Below, piece after piece: positions 43,872 to 54,095 of a DNA stretch of 64,000 nt. The stretch's first letter is position 1; the number at the start of each line of letters is the position of its first letter. The notes under the pieces were generated by a model, which was not told the origin of the DNA, made no database searches, and saw only the letters and a program-made list of their open reading frames with translations. The DNA is from Moniliella sp. 'wahieum' (Eukaryota; Basidiomycota; Moniliellomycetes; Moniliellales; Moniliellaceae), in the NCBI GenBank assembly GCA_003971905.1, contig RSEE01000035.1, positions 496,001-560,000 of the forward strand. Reading direction: 5' to 3'. Position numbers and translations under genes: made by a program.

Positions 43872-45864
43872 ATGCCGACGGCCACCGTCCTCGACTCGGA
43901 TGACGACGACATCGTCGCCATCGATGTCGTGCCTCGCCGCTCGCCCCCGGCTCCCCCGCGTGTGCCGCACCCCACCTCCCCCGCTTCCAATACCTCTGCT
44001 CCGCCCGGCCAAGGAGGGCCGTCCGGCCTGCTGTGCGTCCCGCACCCGCCAGCACCTCTCCTCCGACTCGTCGGATTCCTCTGATGATGCCCATCTGGAC
44101 GGCATCCTCGCCCGCCTCGCACCCGCCCTGGCACCCGGCAGTCGCCCCCCCTGCCCGCCCCAATCAGACACGAGCCTCGTCCCACCCGCAAGCGCTGCAG
44201 GGGCCGCACAGCTTGTCCCACGTACAGGCATGCAACGCGCGCACACGGCTACTACTACTCGTGCCCGACCATTAGGCAAGCGCCCTGCGCCTAGGCAACC
44301 CTCTGCCGGCCTGTTCTCCAGTGACTCGAGCAACAGTGGCTTTTCAGCCGACGAGGGCCCTGCTGCTGCCCGTGCCATGCTGACCGAGTTGGAAGCATCG
44401 CAATCTCAAGCATCTACGTCCACAGCGACCAAGCGCCCCCGCACTGACCCAAGCGAGAAGGAGAGGATGGCACAAGCTAAGAAGGCATGTCCCGCTTTCC
44501 TTCTTCTCATCTACTGGCGACTGACTCGACTTCTCATCTGCAGATGGAACGGGAACAGCTCAAGGCCCAGCAGCAGCGAAAGAAAGCAGAAAAGGCCACT
44601 CAGGCTGAGCGTGACAAGGCCTGGCAGCAGGCCAACAAGCTTCGTACCGACAAGGCTGGAAGTATGCCTGAATTGCGCATCGAGATGGACTACACTCTTT
44701 GTTCGTCTACGGGGCCACTGCCTCGTGCGCACGAGCTCAAGCAAAACCTTGAAGAAGACGGAGCCGAGGTGGTGATCGCTTCGGAGACTGATGTGGCGCG
44801 CCGGGTCCGTACGCTCGCGTTGGCCGTCGATGAGGAGTTGCAAGCCTTGTTGGCTGGCTTGTCGACGATTCGGGTGATCCGAAAGAGTTGTGCGACGCTG
44901 GATCCGGTGAGGAGGACGTTTGTCCCGCTTGCGCCGGGGCAAGTGGTACTTGAGGAAGAGAAGACGATTTTTGTCCTTCTAACCCACATTCGCTTACTCG
45001 AATTGGTGGAACAAAAGGCGTTGCTTCGGACCATGCGGTCGTTTCGTGAGTGCATGGGGTACGAGACACACCAAATTGTGATGCTTACCTATGGCCTCGA
45101 CAACTTCTTTCGCCTGCGGAACCAAGCTGTTAATCGAGAGTATACGGAGCATATCCGTAATGATGTGGGACAGGGCGCTGGGGCTGTACCCACCACAAGG
45201 CCCACCGAAGGAGAGGTCAGCAAGTGGCCGATATCAGTGTAACACGGGAGCAGTTGGACATGGAGCTGTCCGGCTGCGTATCGCCGAACGGTGCTACCTG
45301 ACCAAGGTGGAAAAAGAGCACGATGTGGTGCCTTGGGTCATGAGTATGATTTCGGGACATCGCGATTCGACCGTACAAGTACGTGATCCTGTAATCGTCT
45401 GAATTGGCTTGCTAAAATTTCTTCAAAGGCTACTAGCTCGTTCGCACCTGCCGATGGCGGTTGTATCGAGTAAATTCCCCTCGGGGAGCAACGCAAGGGA
45501 AACATTCGAACTGATGCTTCAGCAAGTCGTACGTCCTCTCGTCTGTCTAATCCGGTTCCATTGACTGACCCTATCTTGGCAGCCGCGAGTTACCAAACAA
45601 TTTGCTCAGGAGATCGTTTCCCACTTTGGCACACTACGAGCGTTTCTGGACCGATGCGCTCAGGTCTTGGATGACTCGGGCGGGCAGATCAACAGTTATG
45701 GCCTGCCGACTGCGAGTGATGCACTGGTGCAAGAGATTGCCCAAATCAAGGTGGAACGTAACTCTCAGGCCCAGTTGGCAAGCCACCGCAACAAGAGCGC
45801 GTTGGCTCGTCGGATTGTCTTTGTGTTCCTTTCCCTCGACGCTCTGGCACTTATCAATGCGTAG
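43872..45864 (+). CDS. EME1: EME1/Mms4, partner of the Mus81 structure-specific endonuclease (frameshifted)
   Basis: Non-catalytic ERCC4-family subunit that with Mus81 cuts nicked Holliday junctions, 3' flaps and stalled forks. Start ATG 43872 gives MPTATVLDSDDDDIVAIDVV, followed by a disordered Ser/Asp-rich half (SSDSSDSSDDAHLDG, FSSDSSNSGFSADEG, KRPRTDPSEKERMAQAKK). The coiled MEREQLKAQQQRKKAEKATQ leads to the ERCC4-like fold (MPELRIEMDYTLCSS, HELKQNLEEDGAEVV, THQIVMLTYGLDNFFRLRNQ, NREYTEHI) and the helix-hairpin-helix part (ETFELMLQQVPRVTKQFAQE). I do not see the GDxnERKxxxD nuclease motif, as expected for Eme1. Introns: 44485-44543 (GC-AG), about 45379-45428, 45539-45592. Frame breaks near 44045, 45290 (CC for CCC) and possibly at the second intron. 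Confidence 0.85.
44485..44543 (+). other. Non-canonical GC-AG intron in EME1
   Basis: The exon ends AAGAAG and the intron begins GCATGT where GTATGT is usual here. It ends CATCTGCAG directly before ATGGAACGGGAACAG. Splicing keeps the frame from AQAKK to MEREQ, and a GACTGAC branch-point-like word sits 24 bp before the end. No GT donor gives the same join. Confidence 0.7.
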
Positions 45865-47225
45865 GCCCTTGTCGCTCTACTGTCGATCTTGTGCCTCTAC
45901 AACTCTGTGTTCTGCATCCCCTTCGCTATTGTTTCCTGCGGCTTGCATCCTGTTATAGTCTCTCTCCATTTCCAGCCATGATGGGAAACCACATGCCCTA
46001 GCACGGTCATCCTTTGGAGACTGAATTGCATGGTATCATCGTCCTCAGTGCCAAACATTGCCACTGTTCTTAAGCATTGCTATTAGGGTTTTGTCTAACT
46101 GATCGATCTCACCTAGAGGTGTCGGCCACCAACATGTGGAGAGTCATTTTTGTCGAAGCCAATTAACTTGAGCTGTATGAGCACACCTGCTGATGTACTA
46201 CTACGATTACCCAAGAGCGTAAAGTGAAAGTGAAGATCCATCGGCTCACGGTTGGCGAGAACATCCAACTGTTCACCAAGCGAAACGCGAAGGAAGAACC
46301 GACGGAAGAGTCGCGGGGATGAGAAGCCAATTGAGGTTGGGGAACCACGAGAGCCACAAGAACGCTGAGCTCAGCACCCGTTTAATGTGATTGTTATTTT
46401 TCCGTCAAAAGTTGCCAGCAGCACCTTGAGCTCCGACTCCATAACATTCATGCCGCCAACTTTTAGTCAGGGACGTAAAAAATAACTTGCCCACATCAGA
46501 TGCTGCTCAAGAATCCTCATCTCCCGCGTTGAATTGGCGTCATCTCTCCATCAGGAGATTAATGGCGCCACCAGCAGGTCAAGCCCCTCTGCCCCTCCCA
46601 TATACGGATCAGCATGGTGTGAATGTTGAGGTATCTCTTCTATCAGACTAGTTTTCTATAGTTCTTTCTGTGATTCAAACAATTTCTTCCACACTCTCGC
46701 CGATGACAGACTTTACCCTCGCGACCACATGACAGTCACAGTGGCTTTTAGGACCAATGTTGGTGCTGAATGTGTCTCTGTGGTACTTGACCTTCGTTCA
46801 GTTCCCGTTAAATGAGCGACAGTGGTGCAGAAATCTCCCTTCGCCCTCTTGCGTCTTCTCCGTCGAGCCGTGGACCTAATATCGTCGCGTTTTTGCCATC
46901 GGAAATGAACGCCTCCTTCATCGTCCTCAACGAACCCCTCAAGTTCCTGTAGTCCATCTCCATCCCCCTGATTCATCGGAATTAACGCACCTGCCAGTCT
47001 TACCATTCCCTAACCCGTCGAAGGCTGCCAGTGGTCAACAGCCTGTGCGTGGCAGCTTCTCCCGAAGGCTGTGATCAAAACTGTACAGCTTCTCCTGTAA
47101 CTCATGCTTACCCTTACTCACCCCGTTCTCACCTCCGTGACCGTAGAAGCACCGGGGCTCAAGCGATGCTCTCACTGGTGTATTCATACTCACAGCAAAA
47201 CGAATAGCGTAGTGCATGCTGAAGG

Positions 47226-47248
47226 GAAGCTTGAAGCTTGAAGCTCCA
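47226..47248. repeat. AAGCTTGAAGCTT palindromic repeat
   Basis: GAAGCTTGAAGCTTGAAGCT is one of at least five such clusters in intergenic DNA (also about 24980, 25423, 50036, 59604). Confidence 0.8.
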
Positions 47249-48170
47249 AAATTCGGACTTCATGCTTTAAGCAATTTAAGCGCCAAGCCCTCTTCACCAG
47301 CTTCGCCCCCACACAGATTATCAACTTATGGGTGTACGAAGCGCGGGGAACGTGACATGGACCATTCTCCCGCGCTAACCCCTCCGCACTGCCCCACGAC
47401 TGTGATGAACTAAAGAGCGTTCAAAACGTCACCATGCTATGATCGACGTGATCATGTTTTTGGGTAGAGTCACCATGTAACCCAAAGCCCATACGGCGCT
47501 TAGCGTCTGGCGCTTAGTGATTGGCGTTTATTGGAGGTGGCGAGAGAGAGATAATCGAAAAGGAAGCGTCTGTAGTCCATGGCTCAAGAATATATTAGAC
47601 AGTGGTGCGCACCAGTACGAATTTTTTGTTCATGTCGATGCGGTTGACACTTCCAGCAGTGACGCAGTGCCCCGCTGTGGCTTCGTTGGTGCAATTTTGA
47701 GGTAGGCACGGGGGCAGCGCGGGGGCGGTAGGCTGGCTGTCCCGACCCCGCATGGGGGCAGCCGACTGTAGTCCTCATATCACTCAGTTCAGCGTTCAAG
47801 CTTCGAGGGAGGGTGTGCGCTCAGGCTGAGCCCAGGCGCCAATTGGCCAGTATACAATACGGGCGAGATAAGTGTCGATAACCAGTAACTCGCCACTGTA
47901 GTAATTAGCGAGGTTGCCTACACAGACCAGCGATGACGCTCTGTGCCCAAGCCCCGTATCAGCTACGAGTCAGCTATCTTTCGCTCAGCCCTCAGGCTGA
48001 GCTCACACTCCAGCACTCGAGCACTCTACCCAAGCATCGGTGCTTCAACCGCCGAAAAGAGAGGTCTAAGCGCCAGCGTATTCGTTTTGCGACCGCCCGT
48101 ATCGCATCGATATCCTCAAGAGTAGGTTGAGCAATGTACCATTGCCATGGTGTAGACTCCGGAAACACAG

Positions 48171-48180
48171 GTATATAAGT
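48171..48180 (+). promoter_or_regulatory. TATA box of the oxygenase-like gene
   Basis: GTATATAAGT, a good TATA consensus, lies 148 bp before the ATG at 48319 and ahead of a C/T-rich leader. One of the clearest core-promoter elements in the window. Confidence 0.6.
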
Positions 48181-48318
48181 AGCTTACATTGGCTTGCGCT
48201 TGCTGTCTCTCATCAACCTCACCTGCACACACGTCTTGACCAACTCTCTCCACTGCCTCCTATCACTTCCTCTTCCTCCCACCCATCATCCCCAGTGCCG
48301 CATTATTCTCTCAGGAAC

Positions 48319-49537
48319 ATGGAAGTCATCAACAACCTCAACCCAGCCGTCGGAAAGGCCAACCTAGCCCCCATCCACGGTGTGCCGATGGGGGAGGAGT
48401 TGTTCGACCCTGCTGTGCATCTCGCGTACGAAAAGCCGCTCGAAGACGGATGCATGTCCATGGCCGACTTGGCTTTGGGCAACCTCAATGCACCTTCCAC
48501 ACGCGGTTGCTCCAGCCCTTTCCCTCTGGCATCGTACGAAGGCGTCAAAGCAATGCGACAGGCAATTTTTCAGCCAAACGTCCTGGACCACCACATGATG
48601 CAGTCTGCGCTGGCCGGGCCTCATGCCCAATTGCGCGGCATGGCCCCGGAGGCATCCAAGTTTGTGTATGACTTTTGGATGCACCCCAAAACGCTGGCAG
48701 CCGTCTCGGAAGCAGCTGGTGAAGAGTTGGTCCCCGTCTTTGACTATGAGGTACGTCCCAACCTTTTCATACTTATGGAGGTCATCAGGGAACTAACCGT
48801 ATCTTTTTCTTTTCACAAAGTTGGGGCACACAAACATCCAAATCCCAGCCGGGTGGGACCGGCGCGAGTACATTAACACGCTCTCGGCGGACCCATTTGC
48901 CAAATCGCATGTCTCCGTCGCACCCAAGGATGGGAAGAAGACAAAGCCCGTCGTGGGTTATCACCGTGACGCCTACCCTTGGGTTTGCGTTCTTATGCTA
49001 TCTGACGTCGAAGGCATGGAGGGGGGAGAGACTGAGATCCGACGTGGCGATGGGGAGGCGATCAAAGCAATTGGACCGAGCCTGGGATCGTGTGTGATGA
49101 TGCAGGGTGGCTACATTACGCATGCCGCTCTTCCTTGCAACAATGCATTTGAACGCATCACCATGGTCACCTCCTTCCGTCCCAAGCGCGCGACGGAAGA
49201 CATTACGAGCTTGCACAACATTCGCAACTGCTCCAACACGCACGAGGTGTACGACCAGTACGTCGTGTCTCGACTTGATCTGGTGCAGCAAACCCTTGAT
49301 GGCTACAAGGCTATGCTCGCTCACCGTCGCCGGGCCATTGAGGATGCTTACGGCCGTCGCGGAGGCCTCAAGGCCCCAACGGTTGATTTCGATGAACTCC
49401 GCCAGCTTAAACAGGTGGTCGACGGTGTGTTTGCCAATGCCTTGAACCAGATGAAGCCATTTGGTTTAGACCCTGAAGGCGACGACAAGTGGACTCCGGC
49501 TCCACGCATGGTCCAAGAGACCTCATCCAAGCTGTGA
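48319..49537 (+). CDS. Fungal 2-oxoglutarate/Fe(II) oxygenase-like protein
   Basis: Two exons, about 382 residues, clean frame. Start ATG 48319 (MEVINNLNPAVGKANLAPIH). Intron 48751-48820 (GTACGT...CAAAG) joins VFDYE to LGHTNIQIPAGWDRREYINT. The core GYHRDAYPWVCVLMLSDVEG has the H-x-D iron motif, followed by GGETEIRRGDGEA and a distal His in GGYITHAALPCNNAFERIT, then an Arg in TSFRPKR that could bind 2-oxoglutarate. This arrangement matches a family of fungal proteins I recall as 2OG-oxygenase-like; no substrate is known to me. Strong TATA promoter and no tightly linked pathway genes, so its role cannot be inferred from context. Confidence 0.8.
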
Positions 49538-50915
49538 ATGTGAAGTTGCGTACTCTGCATTCATAGACGCGTTCGGTGTACCATCCTGATTGGCATTTAC
49601 GCCTGTCCCTTCTTCCTCCCCATTCCCCTTCACCGCAATTGTGTTATATGTTCCAATTAGCAGCGTTCTTACCGCTCATGCCTGTCGATACCAACAACCA
49701 ATTGAAGCCAAATCATTCCAAGGAAATGTGACTCGAAGGCGGATCGGTAGTGCCATCCATCTCGATCTTGGGTCCCTTTCGCTGGCGGCGAACGGAAAGG
49801 GTCTTTGATGGAAAGGGGAGGGGGCGGGGGAGGAGCGCAGCAGATATCCGATCGATGAGAGTGTAATAGCCGTGCGTTCGTCGTCGTTATCATTATTAGT
49901 GGGACCTTTAATTGTATAATTTAACGCGCAGCACCAGGGCAACGCGCTTAAAAATCCTCTACCGTATCTCTGTTATCTGCAAGAATATTGATTCGATAAG
50001 CCCCGTTCGATCAAGATGACCGATGAAGGATCGATGAAGCTTGAAGCTTTGAAGCTTGGAGTTGATGAAGTCCATCCGGGTTTTCTAGTTCAACACGTTC
50101 AACAGGCGGGGGAGCGTATTCTCATTCAGGTGGAGGTACCTTGCATGTTACAGGGGATTTCTATAGTAACCGTCCTGTCCACCTCAGGTCAGTCAGTTTC
50201 ATCCTGCATCCCGAATCTATCGTCGTTCAAGCTTGATGATGGGATCATGCAACCTGCAGATGTCTCTCCTCCCGAACGGGAGTTCAAGCGGCGGTGTGTT
50301 CTTCAGCACATCGCTTCTGTACAGCCTCTGTATCTAACTACTAAGCGAGGGGGCCAACGGGCCTACGGCCCGGTCTTTCTCTCCAGTCTGTTCCTTAGCA
50401 ACCGTTGCGCCGCTCCACGCCGCGAGAGGCAAAACCTATCACCAATGTAACGTGCGGGGCTGGCTGCGTTCCCTAAACGAGGTTGGCGCTAACAAGCAAC
50501 ACGCGTCGGATTAACGGGTCGGTTTAGGCGCAGCGTTTCTTTGTCCCAGCCTTAAGCTCTGTCAATAATATGGTTACAGTATAGAGATTCGGGTCTAGAG
50601 ACCTGCGCCTGTTCTCTCTCCGTCGAGGGTGAAGGTGTCAAAAGCATGCTAATTAAAGCATCGAGCACTGGTGGGCTCCTGTGGCGGGAAAAGAGGTAGA
50701 GTATAATGCCATCAGTCGTGAACGTGTGAAGCCCATATACAAGACAGAAGCCTCTTCAAGAACGACAACCGATAAACCCGAATGCTCGACGGCCACGCCT
50801 GCGGAGGCTTCAGATCTCGAGGCGCGTGCATGTACCTAAGGAAGATCATTAATCTGATCAATATACCAGCAGAGGAGAGCTGTTATCCTTAGGGAAACAT
50901 GTAGGTATTGGTGCC
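49538..50915. other. Intergenic region between convergent oxygenase-like and NPT1 genes
   Basis: 1.4 kb, A+T-richer, with GCTTGAAGCTTTGAAGCTTG at 50039 and short repeats. The ORFs (for example 50016-50450) are unsupported. Confidence 0.45.
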
Positions 50916-52469
50916 TCAAGCATCTTCAACCTGCTCTTGATCTTCCGATGGTTCAAGGCCAAAGCGACGCTTGACCAGCCTGTACGAACATGTTAGTGCT
51001 CGGCATCACGATAGGGGGGGGGGGTAACACGTACATGACTTCCTCAGGGTCACCAGTGTTCTTGGTCAATTCGTCCGAAATCTTGACTACCGGCTGGCCA
51101 TTGAGGCTGCGCAGTTTAATCACAATGTTGAGCGCTTTGCTCTTCTGGGTTGGGTCTGAAGCACGGCTAAAGTCGTTGGTCAAGTTGGTGCCAATACCAA
51201 AGGCGGAGCCAATGCCAATCTCGTCGGCGTACGAAGCCAGAGCCAAGGCCCTCTCCACGTTCAGTCCATCGGAGAAGACGATCAACTTGGTCTTGGGGTC
51301 CACTCCAAGAGATTCATAAGCCGCCTTGGCTTTGCGAGCAAAATCATAACTGTCACCCGAGTCTTGTCTCACCCCCTTCCACCGGCGAATAATCTCACGG
51401 CCCCGCTTGATATCCGCCGCATCCTCTTGGGCATAACGGGGAGGGGTCCGGTCGCCAGGGAGAGGCGCGAGCAAGTCCTTCCAGAAGACCGAAGTGGAAA
51501 ATGTATCGGTAAGAGCGATGGTCAGGTCTTCGGCAGGCGTATGCGGGACGAAGGCGGGGGGCGAGTAGACGGCATCCCACTTTTGTGCACTTATCAAATT
51601 GACGCGGCGGTACCCCTCGAGCGCAGCAATGGCCATCGTCCATTCATGCGCAACCGTCCCACTTGGCGGGATACCAAACACCCGGGCGAGGTGCACGTTG
51701 GAGGTGCCGATAAGTGCTCCCACGCTCGCCGCTCCTTCCACCGGTCCGGCAGATTTGGCCTGCTCCGCACCCTCGCATAGCCCTTTGATCGCAACCTCCT
51801 GTACCTTGAAGGAACGGCGACGACGAGTGCCAAACTCCGAGTACTTGATCCCATGCTGGACCAGCTTCTTGCTCTTGGCCGCAGCCAGCTCTACAGGGAA
51901 AGGGAGGGAAAGGTGAGTAGTCATTCTCAAAAGCGTCCGGGAAGACCAGACATACCTTCCTGCCCATCCATGGACCAGTCGGTATCAACAACGTTGAAGT
52001 AGACTTCGGAAATAATGGCCATGAGCGGGACCTCGTAGAGGATCACATCGCGCCACTTGCCCGACACGGTAAGGTGCAAGTCAAGCCATCCTTCCTCCTC
52101 CGTTGTCGTTCCATCCGGTTGCTGGACTGTACGGGTAGCCGGGGTGGGGGAGAGCGTGACCTGGGTAGCAGGGTCAAAGCGGAACTTGGTGAGGTAGTCC
52201 AGGTACGCGGGCTGGAGGTAAGGGCACGCCTGCTCAAGATAAGCACGCTCATCAGGCTGGAGAGAAATGTGCTGCAGTGCATCAACAGCCACTTGGATGG
52301 CTTCGATCGCCTTCTGAGTGAACTTCATAGCGGGGGAACGGTTGGTAAACCAGTAGCTGACGTTGGCATCGGGATAGGTGAGCAGCACGGCCTGCTGCAT
52401 CGTCAGCTTGTAGAGGTCCGTGTCGAGAAGGGAGTGGATAACCGCTCCCGGAATATCAGTGGGGGCCAT
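50916..52469 (-). CDS. NPT1: Nicotinate phosphoribosyltransferase
   Basis: NAD salvage enzyme joining nicotinate and PRPP to form nicotinate mononucleotide. The first ATG in frame is at 52469 (MAPTDIPGAVIHSLLDTDLY). Conserved blocks: SLLDTDLYKLTMQQAVL, VSYWFTNRSP, KYSEFGTRRRRSFKVQE, GTSNVHLARVFGIPPSGTVA then HEWTMAIAA (site of the phosphorylated His in the family), VRQDSGDSYDFA, KLIVFSDGLNVERALAL and GIGTNLTNDF. Introns: 51891-51955 (GTATGT...TGTAG) and 50980-51034 (GTACGT...TACAG). The second intron is followed by a short last exon ending FGLEPSEDQEQVEDA, with the stop at 50916-50918. About 475 residues, normal for fungal Npt1. Frame clean throughout. Confidence 0.95.
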
Positions 52470-54095
52470 CGTCGCGGTGGGCACAGTGGTGCGCAGAAAG
52501 AAGGTGGCGGTAGGGACGCTCAGCTGAGCTGGTGGTGGTGACGAGGAAGGCCGGGTTCGGTGTTGCCCAAGTCAAGCCAATGATACGCTCAGCTCAAAGT
52601 TCATCCCTGCGCCGCAAACTTTCAACTGCCTGCCAAACCATGCGGCGATATCGGCCAACAATCGGGGTGGCCCACAGGGTGGCCCAGGTGTTGGAAGATG
52701 GGGTGGGACAGCGACCGAGGGACTAACTACACCCGGTGGGAAGAACTGCTTCTGCCTGCTTACGCCTCTGGGTTCTGTGGCCCAAAGCGCCAAGGGATTG
52801 CTTTCCCTCGCGTCCGACCGGAGGCCACTATCACAGTTACGGTATCACACCTACTAGTAGTAGCTATTATTATAGTGTTTGCTTTCGGCACGTACTGGGC
52901 AGCACAAGCACGCCGTGGGGCGCTCGGGTTACATCTCCGGACACCGAGTCCCGCATTTCGTAGACCTCTCATCGAAGCACACGCCAGCCCCATGAGACTA
53001 TAGTGAGCGAGATCCGGCATGTGGGCAATTTACACATGCTGCGGTTAATGCTCTCAGCAGCACTTACTCTTCATTAGGACCCGTCTGATTCCGCCTACAG
53101 CAGCGCCTCGAGTGTGGTAACGACCAGATAACCTACGTTACCCCCACGCTCAACGACTTATACATCCCTCCAGTCCGGGGTCGGGCTCCGGACTCGACCA
53201 TAGCTATGATGACGCCGGGACCAACGTTAGTTATACTGAAGCATGGGTGTCTTTGGTGCCGACGTGGACGTGGAGGACGTTGAGCTCAGTACCGGCTGAA
53301 TCCAATGCTTCACTGATCGACTCGAGCGTCGTCGTCACCTCACCCAGCAGACCCTCCCATTTCTCTGCATTTTGGGAGGTGGAGGAAACGAGGCGTCCAG
53401 AAGTGATCCAGGGGAATCTAGGGCCGGCAACCACCGTTCAAGGGGGAAAGGCGGTTCGAGAAAGGATCCGACTTGGGAGTACATACGCGCCGTGCGAATG
53501 GCCTAAACCTACACAGGGGTTTGGGTCCATGACGTGCCCGTCAGTAGTAGGTGGATATAGCCCACGACACGGTGATGCTCGAATTGGGCCAAAAATCATT
53601 GGATTAGTGGTTATTTTCATCAAGCACAGAAGCGACTCAGAAGCGGTCTCCGTAGGAACCAAGGAGTCAGGCTCGGGACGGGAGGTAAGACGCTGGGCCA
53701 TGCCAGGAAAGATATAGCCAGCCAAGGAGGTGAGGATCTTTGGGGGTGCTTTCCTGGGGGCAAGAGCAGGATGATGGGATTGGTGCGGTAAGACCAGACC
53801 GCTCGGTTGCATGCTGAGTAGGTTGAGGTCGGAGGAACGGGTGGGAAGGGACTGTGAGGGCCCCATGGTGGTCAATGGGTGCGCGCACTTCGTTGCACAC
53901 CGCACCCAATGTTGGTTGTGGTCCAGCCGAGGCCAGGCAGCGGGGCTCCGTGGTGCATGATGCTAGTCGGCTCCTGCAAATTCCAAGTACGTCAGTCAGA
54001 GGCGTGAGCAGCGGAAAGCGCCACGACCAATTCCGCCAGTCTTTTATTTCGCACCGCTGTCTACTCGCCTGCATTCGTCCTCGCCGCCACCCACC
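52470..54095. other. Divergent intergenic region, NPT1 / NAB2, with repeat relic
   Basis: 1.6 kb with one old repeat (53040-53140). A 101-codon ORF (52698-53003) contains a hydrophobic stretch but no other support. The last 100 bp are the NAB2 promoter and leader. Confidence 0.4.
53040..53140 (+). repeat. Diverged dispersed repeat, copy B (partner at 2880-2990)
   Basis: Shares ATGCTGC, CTCAG, TTAGGAC, TCTGATTCCGC and TCGAGTGTGGTAACG in order with the block at 2880-2990. Both copies are on the plus strand, and both are followed by a segment rich in short palindromes. Confidence 0.5.

Larger units (their letters stand above)
45865..48318. other. 2.45 kb intergenic region with dispersed short repeats
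   Basis: No ORF longer than about 100 codons and no family features. A+T-richer than neighbouring genes. It contains AAGCTTGAAGCTTGAAGCTC (47227), a CTCAGGCTGAGC palindrome at about 47820 and again at 47990, and GGCGCTTAG/TTGGCG repeats (about 47495-47530). The last 150 bp are the promoter of the oxygenase-like gene. Confidence 0.5.

Noticed and set aside
46700..47010. 97-codon minus ORF in the large 45.9-48.3 kb gap, considered as a gene
   Set aside because: Short, low-complexity (RRRRKRAKGD) and without a recognisable motif; treated as intergenic.
52698..53003. 101-codon ORF with a hydrophobic segment (possible small membrane protein)
   Set aside because: It overlaps simple TAG/TAT repeat sequence, and no family, promoter or conservation evidence can be seen.
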